This document shows positions 25,631 through 34,991 of a stretch of DNA of 42,279 nucleotides, piece by piece (the first letter of the stretch is position 1; each line of letters opens with the position of its first letter). The DNA comes from an uncultured Lachnospiraceae bacterium (GTDB lineage: Bacteria > Bacillota > Clostridia > Lachnospirales > Lachnospiraceae). The stretch is from NCBI GenBank assembly GCA_900313745.1, contig OMSM01000035.1:1-42279 (forward strand). The letters are read 5' to 3'. The position numbers and the translations under genes are program-made. The notes under the pieces are model-generated. The model worked only from the letters and a program-made list of their open reading frames with translations, did no database searches and was not told the DNA's origin.

Positions 25631-27346
25631 ATGAACAACTCATTATCAGGTAAAGTTATTCTGATCACGGATAGCGGCACGCCCATCGGGCGCGCCGCGT
25701 CCTCGCTTCTCACATCCCGGGGAGCCATCGTTGCAGATGGCTCTCCGGAAAGCACCGATTACGCCGATCCGGACGCGGTCCGGGAGCTGCTTGAGCGCAT
25801 CGCCGCGAAGCACGGCGCGGTGGACGGGCTCTTCTACAACCTCGTGCCCGCGCCGGTCGTAAGGCCCGTCGCCGCGCTCACGGAGGAAGATCTGAACACC
25901 CTCATCGACCGGGACATCTCCGCCGCCTTCGTCACCGCGCAGACGTATGGGGAGTGGTGTCACGCCCGGGAGGACGCGGCCGGTCACGTGCGCAGCTTTA
26001 CCGGATCAGCCATGTGCTTCCTCGGCTCCATCCACGACGAGAAGCCGAACGGCGCCGCCCCGCTCTACAGCTTCTACATGGGCGCGCTGCAGAACATGGT
26101 CCGGGAATGCGCGCTGTACTACGGGCAGTGGGGCGTGCGGACGAACCTCCTCGAGGCGGGCGCCATGGGCGGCGAGGACGTGCTCTTTGAGAGCCCGGTG
26201 ACGAACTTCTACCAGGGCTACGCATACAAGATTCCGGACGGCCATGTCGGCACGCCGGAGGATATCGCGGAGATCGCCGCCTTCCTCCTCTCCGGCGCGA
26301 GCCGCTATGTGAACGGCATCGGCCTTCGCGCCGACGGGGCGCTCACGCTCCACTACATGGACGCTGCGGCCAACATCCGGGAATACCGGCGCAGAGAGGC
26401 GGAGGGCCTCCCGGAGGCGGAAACGAAGCCGCTCTCCTTCGCCAGCGTCATCGGCGATCCGGACCGCCGGCAGGCGGTGCTTCCCGGCGCGATGTACCTG
26501 CGCGGGAAGAACGTGCTCGTCACCGGCTCCGGCAAAGGCATCGGCAGCGACATCGTGCTTAGAGCCGCGGAGCAGGGCGCGAACGTCGTCGTTCACTACA
26601 ACAGCAGCGAGGCGAACGCAAGGCAGGTCTACGCCCGCGTACAGGCCGTCACCGAATCCACCGGGGCCCGGTGCACACTCATCCGCGGCGATCTCCTCTC
26701 CGACGGCGGTGCCGAGGCGCTGTTCAGAGCGGCAGAAGATTTCTTCGCCGGGCGGACCGGTACGGACGGGACCCCGGTGCCGGCCCCTGCCAGCGCCGCA
26801 GCTGAGGCGAACAGCCGCCCCGGCATCGACATCCTCGTCAACAACGCCGCGATGCAGCTGAACCTCCCGTTTGACCGCTACGACGTGACAAGGCTTCGCC
26901 GGATCCTGCGGGTGAACCTCAGAGGCTACACGATGATGAGCCGCCTGGCCCTGCCCCACATGTGCGCACAGAACTGGGGCCGCATCGTCAACATCTCCTC
27001 GGTGCACAGCAAGCGCCCCACCACCTTCGATCCCGGCTACGCGATGACCAAGGGCGGCATCCGCATGCTGACCCGCGAGCTGGCGCTGGAGATGGTGCCA
27101 TATGAAATCACGGTGAACGCCATCGAGCCGGGCGCGGTGGAGATCGGCGAGAAGTCGGGCAATCCGCCCAGCACCATCACGGCGAAGGAGCTCGCCTACC
27201 CGCCGCTCTTCGCCTACAAGCGGCTGGCCAACGGCCTCCTGGATCCCTCCGAGATCAGCGCTGCGGTGCTCTTCTTCATCTCCGACGCCGCCGCGCGGAT
27301 CAATGGTTCCTGTTTACGAATTGATAACGGATCGATGTTGAAATAA
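25631..27346 (+). CDS. Tandem short-chain dehydrogenase/reductase fusion
   Basis: A 571-residue protein with two Rossmann SDR domains. The C-terminal one (about 290-571) is complete: TGSGKGIG for NAD(P), NNAA, catalytic Ser in NISSVHS and YxxxK in YAMTKGG. The N-terminal one (about 1-260) keeps a glycine motif variant (TDSGTPIG) and the VGTPEDIAEIAAFLLS and YVNGIGLRADG C-terminal signatures. Where YxxxK should be it has LYSFYMGALQ, without the Lys. It is thus probably non-catalytic and structural or regulatory. An insert with Ala/Pro/Gly occurs near 375-400. It lies between the dehydratase and the RraA-like gene, suggesting it oxidises or reduces the intermediate between them. Confidence 0.9.
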   Translation: MNNSLSGKVILITDSGTPIGRAASSLLTSRGAIVADGSPESTDYADPDAVRELLERIAAKHGAVDGLFYNLVPAPVVRPVAALTEEDLNTLIDRDISAAFVTAQTYGEWCHAREDAAGHVRSFTGSAMCFLGSIHDEKPNGAAPLYSFYMGALQNMVRECALYYGQWGVRTNLLEAGAMGGEDVLFESPVTNFYQGYAYKIPDGHVGTPEDIAEIAAFLLSGASRYVNGIGLRADGALTLHYMDAAANIREYRRREAEGLPEAETKPLSFASVIGDPDRRQAVLPGAMYLRGKNVLVTGSGKGIGSDIVLRAAEQGANVVVHYNSSEANARQVYARVQAVTESTGARCTLIRGDLLSDGGAEALFRAAEDFFAGRTGTDGTPVPAPASAAAEANSRPGIDILVNNAAMQLNLPFDRYDVTRLRRILRVNLRGYTMMSRLALPHMCAQNWGRIVNISSVHSKRPTTFDPGYAMTKGGIRMLTRELALEMVPYEITVNAIEPGAVEIGEKSGNPPSTITAKELAYPPLFAYKRLANGLLDPSEISAAVLFFISDAAARINGSCLRIDNGSMLK

Positions 27347-27353
27347 TCGTGTG

Positions 27354-27511
27354 CCGTCTCACAGACGGTCTGCGCGCAAAAGCAATTGTGCGCACTTGAG
27401 CGAAAACAATTGCTTCTGCGTGCAGAGCAGGCCTGCGAAGCAGGTACCTTGCCTCAATGAGTAAAACGCAACGATGCGAAGCATCGTCACCGGCGAAGCC
27501 GGTGGTTTTAC
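27354..27511. repeat. Cluster of stem-loops with a GAA-triloop cloverleaf
   Basis: In order: CCGTCT/AGACGG (27354-27368); a 20-bp imperfect inverted repeat 27370-27389/27406-27425 with two mismatches; CCTGC-GAA-GCAGG (27432-27444); then a closed cloverleaf. The cloverleaf has outer stem GTAAAAC/GTTTTAC (27461-27467/27505-27511), which encloses ACGATGC-GAA-GCATCGT and CACCGGC-GAA-GCCGGTG placed flush. All GAA hairpins share the core GCGAAGC. Confidence 0.85.
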
Positions 27512-27578
27512 GAATGGATGTAAGGTCCTGTGAGCCGTCACATTTCAGGAAAGCAGAAGAAAGAAGAAAGGAGAACCC

Positions 27579-28505
27579 ATGGAATTCATCACTCCCCGTG
27601 AAGACCTGATCCTGATGACCCAGGACTGGAAAGGCGAGCGTTACGAGGACGGGCGGCCCAAGGTGCCGGACTCCATCCTGGAGCGCTTCACGAAGATCAA
27701 GACCGAAGAAGCCTGGAACGTGCTCCACAAGCGGGGCTACCGCTACCAGTTCAACGGCGACATGAAGATGGTGCATAACGACGGCCGCTACCTGATCGGC
27801 CGCGCGCTGACCGCCGTCATGGTACCCACCCGCCCCGACGTCCACATGAACATGCTGCGGCACGGCAGAGAGGAGAAGGGCTTCAAAGGGTTCTTCAATC
27901 AGTGGTCCATCGAGTGCCTGCAGGAGAACGACGTGCTGGTCGTGGACATGAACGACAAGGTGGTCTACGGCACCTACGTCGGCGGCAACCTCTCCACCGC
28001 CATCAAGACGAGGACGAAAAACAAGCACGGCGGCGCCGTGATCTGGGGCGGCATCCGCGACCTGCAGCAGATCGTGGACATCCCGGACTTCCAGGTCTAC
28101 TACCGGGGCATTGATCCCACGCCCATCGGCGACGTCATGCTCTCCGGCATCAACCGCCCCTGCGCCATCGGCAAGGCGATCTGCATGCCCGGCGACGTGG
28201 TGCTGGGCACCATGAGCGGCGTGCTCTTCATCCCGGCCCATCTGGCCGAGGACGCCTGCATCGCTGGCGAGAAGGAGCAGTGCCGCGACCTCTTCGGCTT
28301 CGAGCGGATAAGAGAGGGCATCTACACCTCCGCCCAGATCGACACCCGCTGGACCGAACCCATCATGGAGGACTTCCTCTCCTGGTTTGCCGCCTCGCCT
28401 ACCGCGGCCGACTACCAGCACCTCACCTGGGACGAGGAGATCGAGCTGTCGAAGCGCACGGACATCGTGGACTTCGCCGGCCTCATCCAGGCGCCGATCG
28501 GGTAA
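27579..28505 (+). CDS. RraA-like family protein (HMG/CHA-type aldolase superfamily)
   Basis: A 308-residue protein of the RraA/dimethylmenaquinone methyltransferase-like family, longer than the usual 160-230. The core (about 50-225) has the signature GGAVIWGGIRD with Arg160-Asp161, the substrate and metal site of the aldolases, plus GDVVLGTMSGV. About 45 extra N-terminal and 80 extra C-terminal residues surround it. The family includes 4-hydroxy-4-methyl-2-oxoglutarate aldolases that split off pyruvate with Mg. After a dehydratase and an SDR, a retro-aldol role on a keto-deoxy sugar acid fits. AAAGGAG precedes the ATG. Confidence 0.88.
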   Translation: MEFITPREDLILMTQDWKGERYEDGRPKVPDSILERFTKIKTEEAWNVLHKRGYRYQFNGDMKMVHNDGRYLIGRALTAVMVPTRPDVHMNMLRHGREEKGFKGFFNQWSIECLQENDVLVVDMNDKVVYGTYVGGNLSTAIKTRTKNKHGGAVIWGGIRDLQQIVDIPDFQVYYRGIDPTPIGDVMLSGINRPCAIGKAICMPGDVVLGTMSGVLFIPAHLAEDACIAGEKEQCRDLFGFERIREGIYTSAQIDTRWTEPIMEDFLSWFAASPTAADYQHLTWDEEIELSKRTDIVDFAGLIQAPIG

Positions 28506-28620
28506 TGCCCGGGAAACACAACTATACCCGCGAACGAAATCATTTGCCAAATAAACGATTACTCCGCGGTATATGCGGCCAACGTTATCGTTTGCCAGGG
28601 GTATAAACTTATGCCCAATC

Positions 28621-28653
28621 AAAGAAGCAAAGTCCGATGGACTTTGCTTCTTT
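28621..28653. terminator. Long perfect hairpin, probable bidirectional terminator
   Basis: AAAGAAGCAAAGTCC (28621-28635) pairs perfectly with GGACTTTGCTTCTTT (28639-28653) around GAT. It separates the plus-strand sugar-acid module from the convergent minus-strand ATPase gene and marks the left edge of the AT-richer island. Confidence 0.75.
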
Positions 28654-28745
28654 GCAGTTGATGATCCGGATCTTTCCCATCAAAACTGGCTTTTCCGCAT
28701 TCTGCAGATCAAGACCTCTCCGCATCCATGGGGCAGTTGTCCTGC

Positions 28746-30074
28746 TTAAAGGAATCCGGCCATATAGACCGGCAGACATTGAATATCCTGATCTTTTCGA
28801 CTGTCTTTCGTATAAAGGAGATACCTCCGCAGAATCTGCAATGAGAACTTCTTATAGAAGGCGTCCAGCGACGCGTGTGTTTTGTATCCGGAGGATTTAA
28901 CCTCAATGGGGCAGATCTTGTTCTGCCTGGCGATCAGGAAATCAATCTCGTAATTATGCTTCGACGTCTCGTTGAGAAAAGTGTAGTAGAACAGTTCGTT
29001 TCCCTCCGCCGCAAGCATCTGGGCGATCACGTTTTCATACAGGTAGCCCAGGTTGGCCGGGAGTTTGTCGCTAAGCAGCTTCTCATAGATGATGTTCTCC
29101 GTGAAATCCCGATCCTTAAACATCAGCGTCGTGAATAACCCTGTATCGCATAGAAACAGCTTGAACTTCGCGAGGTCTTTCGCGGCGGACATGCCTGCGC
29201 CCGGATTGTTGGCATGATAGGATACGAGCACGGTTCTGGAATCCCGCATCTGCGCGATCAGTTCAAGGATGTCTTCTGCCCGCGTTTGATCAAGCACCTT
29301 TGACACCTGATACCGGGACGCGTTGTTGTTCAGCTGGGCGGGAATAGAATCGAACAGCAAAGCGAGCCGGCCCGTGGGGTCGATTTTGCCGAAATCTTCC
29401 TCATACAGATTAAGAATGTCCCTTTTAACCGCGTCGACCCTCTTAAAATTGTTCGAGTCCAGATATTCGCTCACTGCCTGCGGCATGCCGCCGACCAGCA
29501 TATACAGCCGGAAATCGCGCATCAGCTTCCGGTTGGTCTGATCGCCCAGAGATTCCCCTGCTTCATAGCATTTCCGGATCAAAGAGTACGTCGTGTTGTC
29601 GCCGACGGCCCACAGGAATTCCTCGTAATCCATGGGGTACATACTGATCCTGCGTTCTTCGCTCGGGATCAGGATATCTTTTACGTTCCTGCGGATGGAG
29701 ATCAGCGATCCGGTCTCAATGTAGTCGTAGCGATGGTCCTTCACCAGGGGTTTGATCGCCTGCCTTGCCTTTGGACACAGCTGCACCTCATCGAAAATGA
29801 TCAGGGACTTTCTCTCCGTCAGATCCACCCGGAACTGGAGCTGCAGCTGAAGGAAGAAATAGTTCAGATCCGACATGTCCTCGAACAGATCTCTCACCGC
29901 TCTGGGCGCTGTCGCGAAATCAATCAGGATATAACTGTCATACTCGTTTCGGCCAAACGCCTCCACTACGGTGGATTTGCCGACACGGCGCGCGCCCTCG
30001 ATGAGAAGGGCGGTCTGTCCGGCAGATTCCTTCTTCCACGACAGCAGCTTTTCGTAGATTTTCCGCTTAAACAT
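28746..30074 (-). CDS. AAA_14 / DUF4143 ATPase
   Basis: A 442-residue protein of the widespread AAA_14-DUF4143 family, whose role is unknown. The N-terminal P-loop domain has Walker A GARRVGKST (27-35) and Walker B SLIIFDEVQ (about 90-98), then TGSLIS sensor 1. The C-terminal DUF4143 region (about 195-420) ends with EIDFLIARQ and CPIEVKSS, the E-D...ExK pattern of PD-(D/E)XK nuclease-like folds. The protein is full length. Its promoter region carries a 15-bp hairpin and four 33-bp-spaced repeats. Base composition is lower in GC than the sugar locus, suggesting transfer. Confidence 0.93.
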   Translation of the reverse strand: MFKRKIYEKLLSWKKESAGQTALLIEGARRVGKSTVVEAFGRNEYDSYILIDFATAPRAVRDLFEDMSDLNYFFLQLQLQFRVDLTERKSLIIFDEVQLCPKARQAIKPLVKDHRYDYIETGSLISIRRNVKDILIPSEERRISMYPMDYEEFLWAVGDNTTYSLIRKCYEAGESLGDQTNRKLMRDFRLYMLVGGMPQAVSEYLDSNNFKRVDAVKRDILNLYEEDFGKIDPTGRLALLFDSIPAQLNNNASRYQVSKVLDQTRAEDILELIAQMRDSRTVLVSYHANNPGAGMSAAKDLAKFKLFLCDTGLFTTLMFKDRDFTENIIYEKLLSDKLPANLGYLYENVIAQMLAAEGNELFYYTFLNETSKHNYEIDFLIARQNKICPIEVKSSGYKTHASLDAFYKKFSLQILRRYLLYTKDSRKDQDIQCLPVYMAGFL

Positions 30075-30100
30075 GGCTGTTTCCGTTTCCGATCAGATGT

Positions 30101-30135
30101 CGCCCGAAGCCGTTCCTGCGGAACGGCTTCGGGCG
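30101..30135. repeat. Perfect 15-bp stem-loop in the leader of the ATPase gene
   Basis: CGCCCGAAGCCGTTC (30101-30115) pairs with GAACGGCTTCGGGCG (30121-30135) around CTGCG. It lies 27 bases ahead of the ATG on the minus strand. No U-tract follows, so a role in the 5' leader is as likely as termination. Confidence 0.75.
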
Positions 30136-30159
30136 GCGCTGTGTGCGTCTGATTTGCAG

Positions 30160-30264
30160 TTCCGCAAAATTTAAATTGGCAAATCACCGCATTTCCGCGT
30201 TTTTTTAAATCGCGAATTCCCACATTTCCGCGTTTTTTATATTCTCATTATCCCGCATTTCCGC
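30160..30264. repeat. Four direct repeats with 33-bp period (iteron-like operator)
   Basis: TTCCGC begins at 30160, 30193, 30226 and 30259, exactly 33 bases apart. The last three copies extend to CATTTCCGC. Two are followed by GTTTTTT and the others by AAAA. On the minus strand each reads GCGGAAATG and lies upstream of the ATPase gene. The rest of the 30075-30347 gap holds only the hairpin at 30101. Confidence 0.85.
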
Positions 30265-30347
30265 AAAATGTCAAACAGCGAGGCCCTGTGATCGCGCCGG
30301 AAGTGGTGCATTCTGGCGATCTGTTATCCGGATCATGCCAGTGATTT

Positions 30348-31421
30348 TTATATGTCGATGGCATCATACAGGTGCTGGGAGAAGATTGTGTCTTCTTTCT
30401 TCAGTGTCATTATCAGCTCAAGAATATGATCTGAATTGTCCTTCTGTCTGGAAAAGTTAAATTTCAATACATGAATAAGTAAAAGCTCCGCGATCCGTAA
30501 AATAGATCGATTTTCCTGAATAAGCCCATCAGCATTACGGATGATTCGCTTGCCCGAGAAATTAATAAGGCGTTCTCTCATCAGTTTTTTATGCTCCAAG
30601 AGGCAATAAAATCCGCTGATTTCCATCTCTGAGACGGCTTCCCCTGAAACCTCTGATGCACGTTGTGCATGCCCTGATAATCCATCGTATACGTCGAGTC
30701 CGAACAGAAGCTCATCATCTCTCATCCATGAGAGCGGATAGCACCATCTGTCATTGGAGCTCTGGGAGGAAAGATAATCTGCAAGGAGATCCTTGAACAT
30801 CCTGATATTAATCTCATACTGAAGGTCTTTTTTTGCTCTCCTGCAGCCGAAATCATATTCGGTTCTGTAGAACAGGCCGACAACACCGTTCAGCCAGTCG
30901 AATGTTCCAGAGGTATGCGCCCGGATGTAGGCCTTTGCAATATCGCAGAAGGAACAGACAGCTTCTCCATACTTGCCGTATTTTCCCTCCAGATGGTCGT
31001 AAATGTAGAAAACGGAAGATGCTGAATTGTATCCTGTGATCAGGATCTCGTGCACATAGTGATTTTTGTCATGAGAATTAGTCTGATACGGCAAATAGAA
31101 TCGGTCTGCAAGGAGATATGGATAAATCTCATTCTCAATCTGCTTTTGCAGAAGAGAAATGATCGCCGATTCTGTGTTTTCGATACAATCCCGCTTTATA
31201 TGACAGAAATCAATCCACGGAAAACTGAGATAAGAGATCGGCGCACAGTAATCCACCCAGTTAGGCAATTGCGGTGATTTATTCGTCATCAGCTGTTCCA
31301 GGTAACTGTATATCCAAGGCAGGCATTGATCGGTATGCGCTCCAACAATGCCCACCACGGCAGCATAATTAGGGTAAGAATCAACGATTGGATGCTTAAA
31401 AGGGAGTTTTATTTCGGGCAT
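30348..31421 (-). CDS. Papain-like/BtrH-like protein of unknown function
   Basis: A 357-residue soluble protein that I cannot assign firmly. The central segment LLADRFYLPYQ...VHEILITGYN...FYIYD (about 105-145) has the His-then-Asp layout of C39-peptidase-like and BtrH_N-type domains that occur beside ABC exporters in peptide or amino-acyl transfer clusters. A candidate nucleophile is the Cys in GAHTDQCLPW near residue 33. The C-terminal half is helical. The ATG follows AGAGGTGA, and the stop of the ABC gene lies within that ribosome site, so the two are translationally coupled. A role in processing or modifying the exported molecule is inference. Confidence 0.6.
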   Translation of the reverse strand: MPEIKLPFKHPIVDSYPNYAAVVGIVGAHTDQCLPWIYSYLEQLMTNKSPQLPNWVDYCAPISYLSFPWIDFCHIKRDCIENTESAIISLLQKQIENEIYPYLLADRFYLPYQTNSHDKNHYVHEILITGYNSASSVFYIYDHLEGKYGKYGEAVCSFCDIAKAYIRAHTSGTFDWLNGVVGLFYRTEYDFGCRRAKKDLQYEINIRMFKDLLADYLSSQSSNDRWCYPLSWMRDDELLFGLDVYDGLSGHAQRASEVSGEAVSEMEISGFYCLLEHKKLMRERLINFSGKRIIRNADGLIQENRSILRIAELLLIHVLKFNFSRQKDNSDHILELIMTLKKEDTIFSQHLYDAIDI

Positions 31422-31427
31422 ACACGG

Positions 31428-33169
31428 TCACCTCTTCCCCTCGGTCCAGCTTCTCTGTCCGTCGATCATCTCTCTGTAAACAGCATTTCCGGCATAAAGC
31501 GCATCATGTGATCCCAGATCCGAAATGCTCCCATTATCCATGATGAGAACGAGATCTGACTGTACGGCAAAACCAAGGCGGTGAGATACGAAGATCACTG
31601 TCCTGTCTTCTGCTCTTCTCAGTATTTCCTGGTACAGATCAATCTCGGACAGCGGATCCAGATAAGCCGTCGGTTCATCCAGCACCCATACAGTTGTATC
31701 CCTCGCCGCAAATAACCGGGCGACAGACAGTTTCTGCCACTGCCCCATCGACAGGTCAGTACCATCGTCCAGCTGGCCAAGCATTGTATCCATTCCGTGA
31801 GGCATCCTGCGCACAGCATCACCCAACCCAACGCAGTCCAGCAACGACCAGATTTCACCATCCGTCATGGGGCATTCCCTGTTGCCGATCTGAATATTCT
31901 CCCGGACGGTAAAGCAGAAGTGAGCCGCGTTTTGAAACACGCAGGCACAGGAATTGTCCGGAAGGGTGACGGTTCCTTCTGTCGGACTGTAGGAACCATT
32001 GATCAGATTGGTAAGCGTGGTTTTGCCACTGCCATTTTCGCCGATCACAACAAGCTTAGTTTGTGCAGGAATATTCAATGAAATATCATGAAGAGCGTTT
32101 CTGTCAGCATCCGGGTATCGGTAAGTGACATCCGCAAACTGAATCTCTCCACTGACTGCGCGTTTCTCGTTCAGCTTCCTTCCCGCCTCGGACGCCTGAA
32201 TATCCCAGAACGAGTTAAGAAAAGGTGCTTCTGATATATTCTTTTCAGTCGATAAATGAATATTCTCAAGCAGTCCAATCAGATTGTTAAACAGAGATGA
32301 GACAAGCATCAGATAAGCGACCGTCTGCCTGCCTGCCATAATTTCGCACGCAGTAAGACCGATTATGATGAAGTACGGAATGTTGGACAGAAGCCGTATC
32401 AGCTGCATCTTAATTTCATACGTTCCTGCAATGCGAATATAGGTGTGCTGTTCCGAATCAAATTCATTTCCCCATTTGCGCTTAATGAAGTCAAATGATT
32501 GATTCGCATGCAGTTCCTGGTGTGTGTTCTTAGTTGTAAACAGCCCGGCATAGTATATCCTCCGCAGACGGTATGGCTCCAATTCCGTCCATAAAGTTTG
32601 CAGTGAGGCAAGGCGCTTTCCAGCTGTGGCAACAATGAATAATTGGGAAATAACGCATAGAATCACGACATAGCTGTTCAGTTGGAACAGATAGTACCCA
32701 TAGATAATAAGCAGCGGCAGCGTCGTAATGTATGTCAGAATCGCGGCGGAATATAATTGAGAAGAGTCTCCCGCCCCTTATCTCTTGCGTTCAGGACCAT
32801 GCGATTATTCTCGTAGTGTTCATAGTATTCCGCCGTCTTTTCTGAGGCACTCTGTATCAGCCCGGTATCATAAGCGCAGCCAAGCCGCAGGCGGAACTTC
32901 TCTTTCACATAGGCGGTCATCTGTCCCCATCCTGCGAACAGCAGTCCAATGCACAACCACAACAACAGCACCGGGTAAACGTCTGACATCCCTGCCTTTC
33001 CGAGAAACAGATCCTCCGCGCATTGCGTGGTTCTCTGCAGAAAGTAAAGATCGAAATATGAGCGGACCGTCAGAATAACGCTGAACAGCACCAACACCCG
33101 GAAGATCCCCTTCTGACTTATCCGGATAAAGTGAAGACTTCTCTTCAGTCCATGAATATACTGCTTCAT
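31428..33169 (-). pseudogene. ABC half-transporter (membrane domain plus ATPase), frameshifted
   Basis: Read with one base added in the G-run complementary to CCCC at 32774-32777, the two frames join into one protein of about 580 residues. The N-terminal part (33169-32735 frame) has the first membrane helices; the rest (31428-32666 frame and its upstream extension) has further helices. The ATPase domain has Walker A GENGSGKTT, signature LSMGQWQK (a variant of LSGGQ) and Walker B VWVLDEPTA. It starts by a one-base TAATG overlap with the preceding ABC gene, as expected for a heterodimeric exporter pair. Either a real inactivating or phase-variable frameshift, or a sequencing error. Confidence 0.8.
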
Positions 33170-34946
33170 TATGATGCACTCCTCACTCCTGCGTAGAGTT
33201 CTCTCTGCGCCATGAACATCTGATGATATATGCCATCTCGGTGGATCAGTTCTTCATGTGTCCCGGTCTCTGCGATTCTCCCCTTATCCATCACCAATAT
33301 CCGGTCTGCCGTTCGGGCATACCCTATCCGGTGAGATATAATAATGGTCGTTTTTCCGCTGCTTAGGGAATTAAACTCTTCCAGTATTCTCAGTTCCTCC
33401 AGTGGATCAAGAGAAGCAGTCGGCTCATCGAGGATTAAGATGGGCTTGTCGGAGACCCATGCTCTCGCGATTGCAAGCCGCTGCCACTGTCCGCCGGACA
33501 GATCAGTTCCGTTCGCGTTGTACTGTTTGCCAAGTGCAGTATGATACTGGTTCGGCAACGCGGCAATGATCCCGGCAATGTGCGCTTTCTCGGCGGCGTT
33601 CCTGATTTCGGCATCTGTGGAGCCGATGTTCCCGATTTGGATGTTCTCTCCCGCTGTCATCTCATATCTGCCGTAATCCTGAAAGACAATGCCAAAGCAT
33701 GCCCGGATATCGCTCTCTTCCATCGCTGCAATATTCCGGTCATCAATCAATACTTCCCCTGAAGAAGGCGCAAAGAGTCCGCTGAGGACCCGTGACAGCG
33801 TCGTTTTCCCGCTTCCGTTCGCCCCAAGAATACAGACTCTCTCCCCCGGCGAATCGTAAGTGATACATCATTCAGCGCATCGGATGCGGAGCCGGGATAG
33901 CGGAAGCTGACATGGCTTACAGCAATCGTTTCCGGTTCGACATGTTTCTCTTTTTTATCACTGTCTGTCCTCGCTGAGGCGCCGGAACCGGAATCTACGT
34001 ATTGGTCGTACAGCCTGGCATAAATCGACTTTTCCTTGAGCTCATTATTAATGACATGAGATGCCTGATAGATAAATGCCATCAGCATCCACATGATTCC
34101 GCTGGAATAAATATATTCGCCGAGGCTGAGACTACCGGCCGTAATTTCGCGAAAAAGCAGTGCCGTGATAAGAACCATCAACACAGCTCGAAACCCTTCG
34201 CTGATGAAATTCAGTCGATTGCTCTTCTTTTCAAATCCGGTTCTGGCTAAGATAAAGGTGGCGGCGCTCTCTTCCCACTTATCCCGAATAAAGGAAACAA
34301 TATCCAGCACGCGAATCTCTCTGGCGGTTTCTCTGCCGGTGAGAAGACCGAGATAATAATCGGTCTTCCGTTTCACCCGTTCATGGCTCTTGTCCAGATG
34401 TTCCCTCCCTGTCGCAATCTTCTGTTCGATAAAGGTTGATACGGCAATCCAGGATAGAATGAAGAGTGCTGCGAGCGGGCTGATATACAGGAGAGAACCA
34501 ACCGAGAGCAGGATGACAACGATGATGCCGAATAAATTGGTAAACACACTGACAGCCACCCCCGCAATATCATCAAGATGATCCGACAGGTGTTTCAGAT
34601 TGTCGTAGAAATCCGGTTCGTAGAATCTCTCTTCTGAAGTGTTTGACATCGTATCAAAGAACCGAAGCGCGATGCGTTTCTTATACTTCGCAAGATAAAT
34701 GGTTGATAGCAGATTGTTAAAGTTAAATGTGTTTCCCCCAATACAAATACAAACAATCAGAAGGACAAAATCCCAGCATGCGGCACGAAAGAGATGGCTG
34801 CTTAAGAGGTTCTCACACAGTCTTGCGAGGAAATAACTCGTTCCGAGCTGACACACCGAGAACAGAACAATAAACAGCGCGTTGAGAATGACCCAGCCGG
34901 GCGACAGTTTCAGGACATTGATACAGCTCTTTATAATTGTTCGCAT
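33169..34946 (-). pseudogene. ABC half-transporter, frameshifted within the ATPase domain
   Basis: The membrane domain (about 330 residues, six helices) and start of the ATPase domain are read from 34946; the remainder is read in another frame ending at 33169. Adding one base in the G-run complementary to CCCCC at 33843-33847 restores RRGERVCILGANGSGKTT, a perfect Walker A. Without it the frame runs into a premature stop. Downstream the signature LSGGQWQR and Walker B ILILDEPTA are intact. The start at 34946 follows GGGAG; an in-frame ATG at 34979 has no such site. The pair with the next gene suggests a heterodimeric peptide or drug exporter. Confidence 0.8.
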
Positions 34947-34991
34947 TGTACACTCCCGTACTTTCACAAAGTAACCCACTTACTGCCGGGT

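Noticed and set aside
30160..30264. CRISPR array
   Set aside because: The repeated core is too short and the intervening bases are partly conserved; there are no cas genes.
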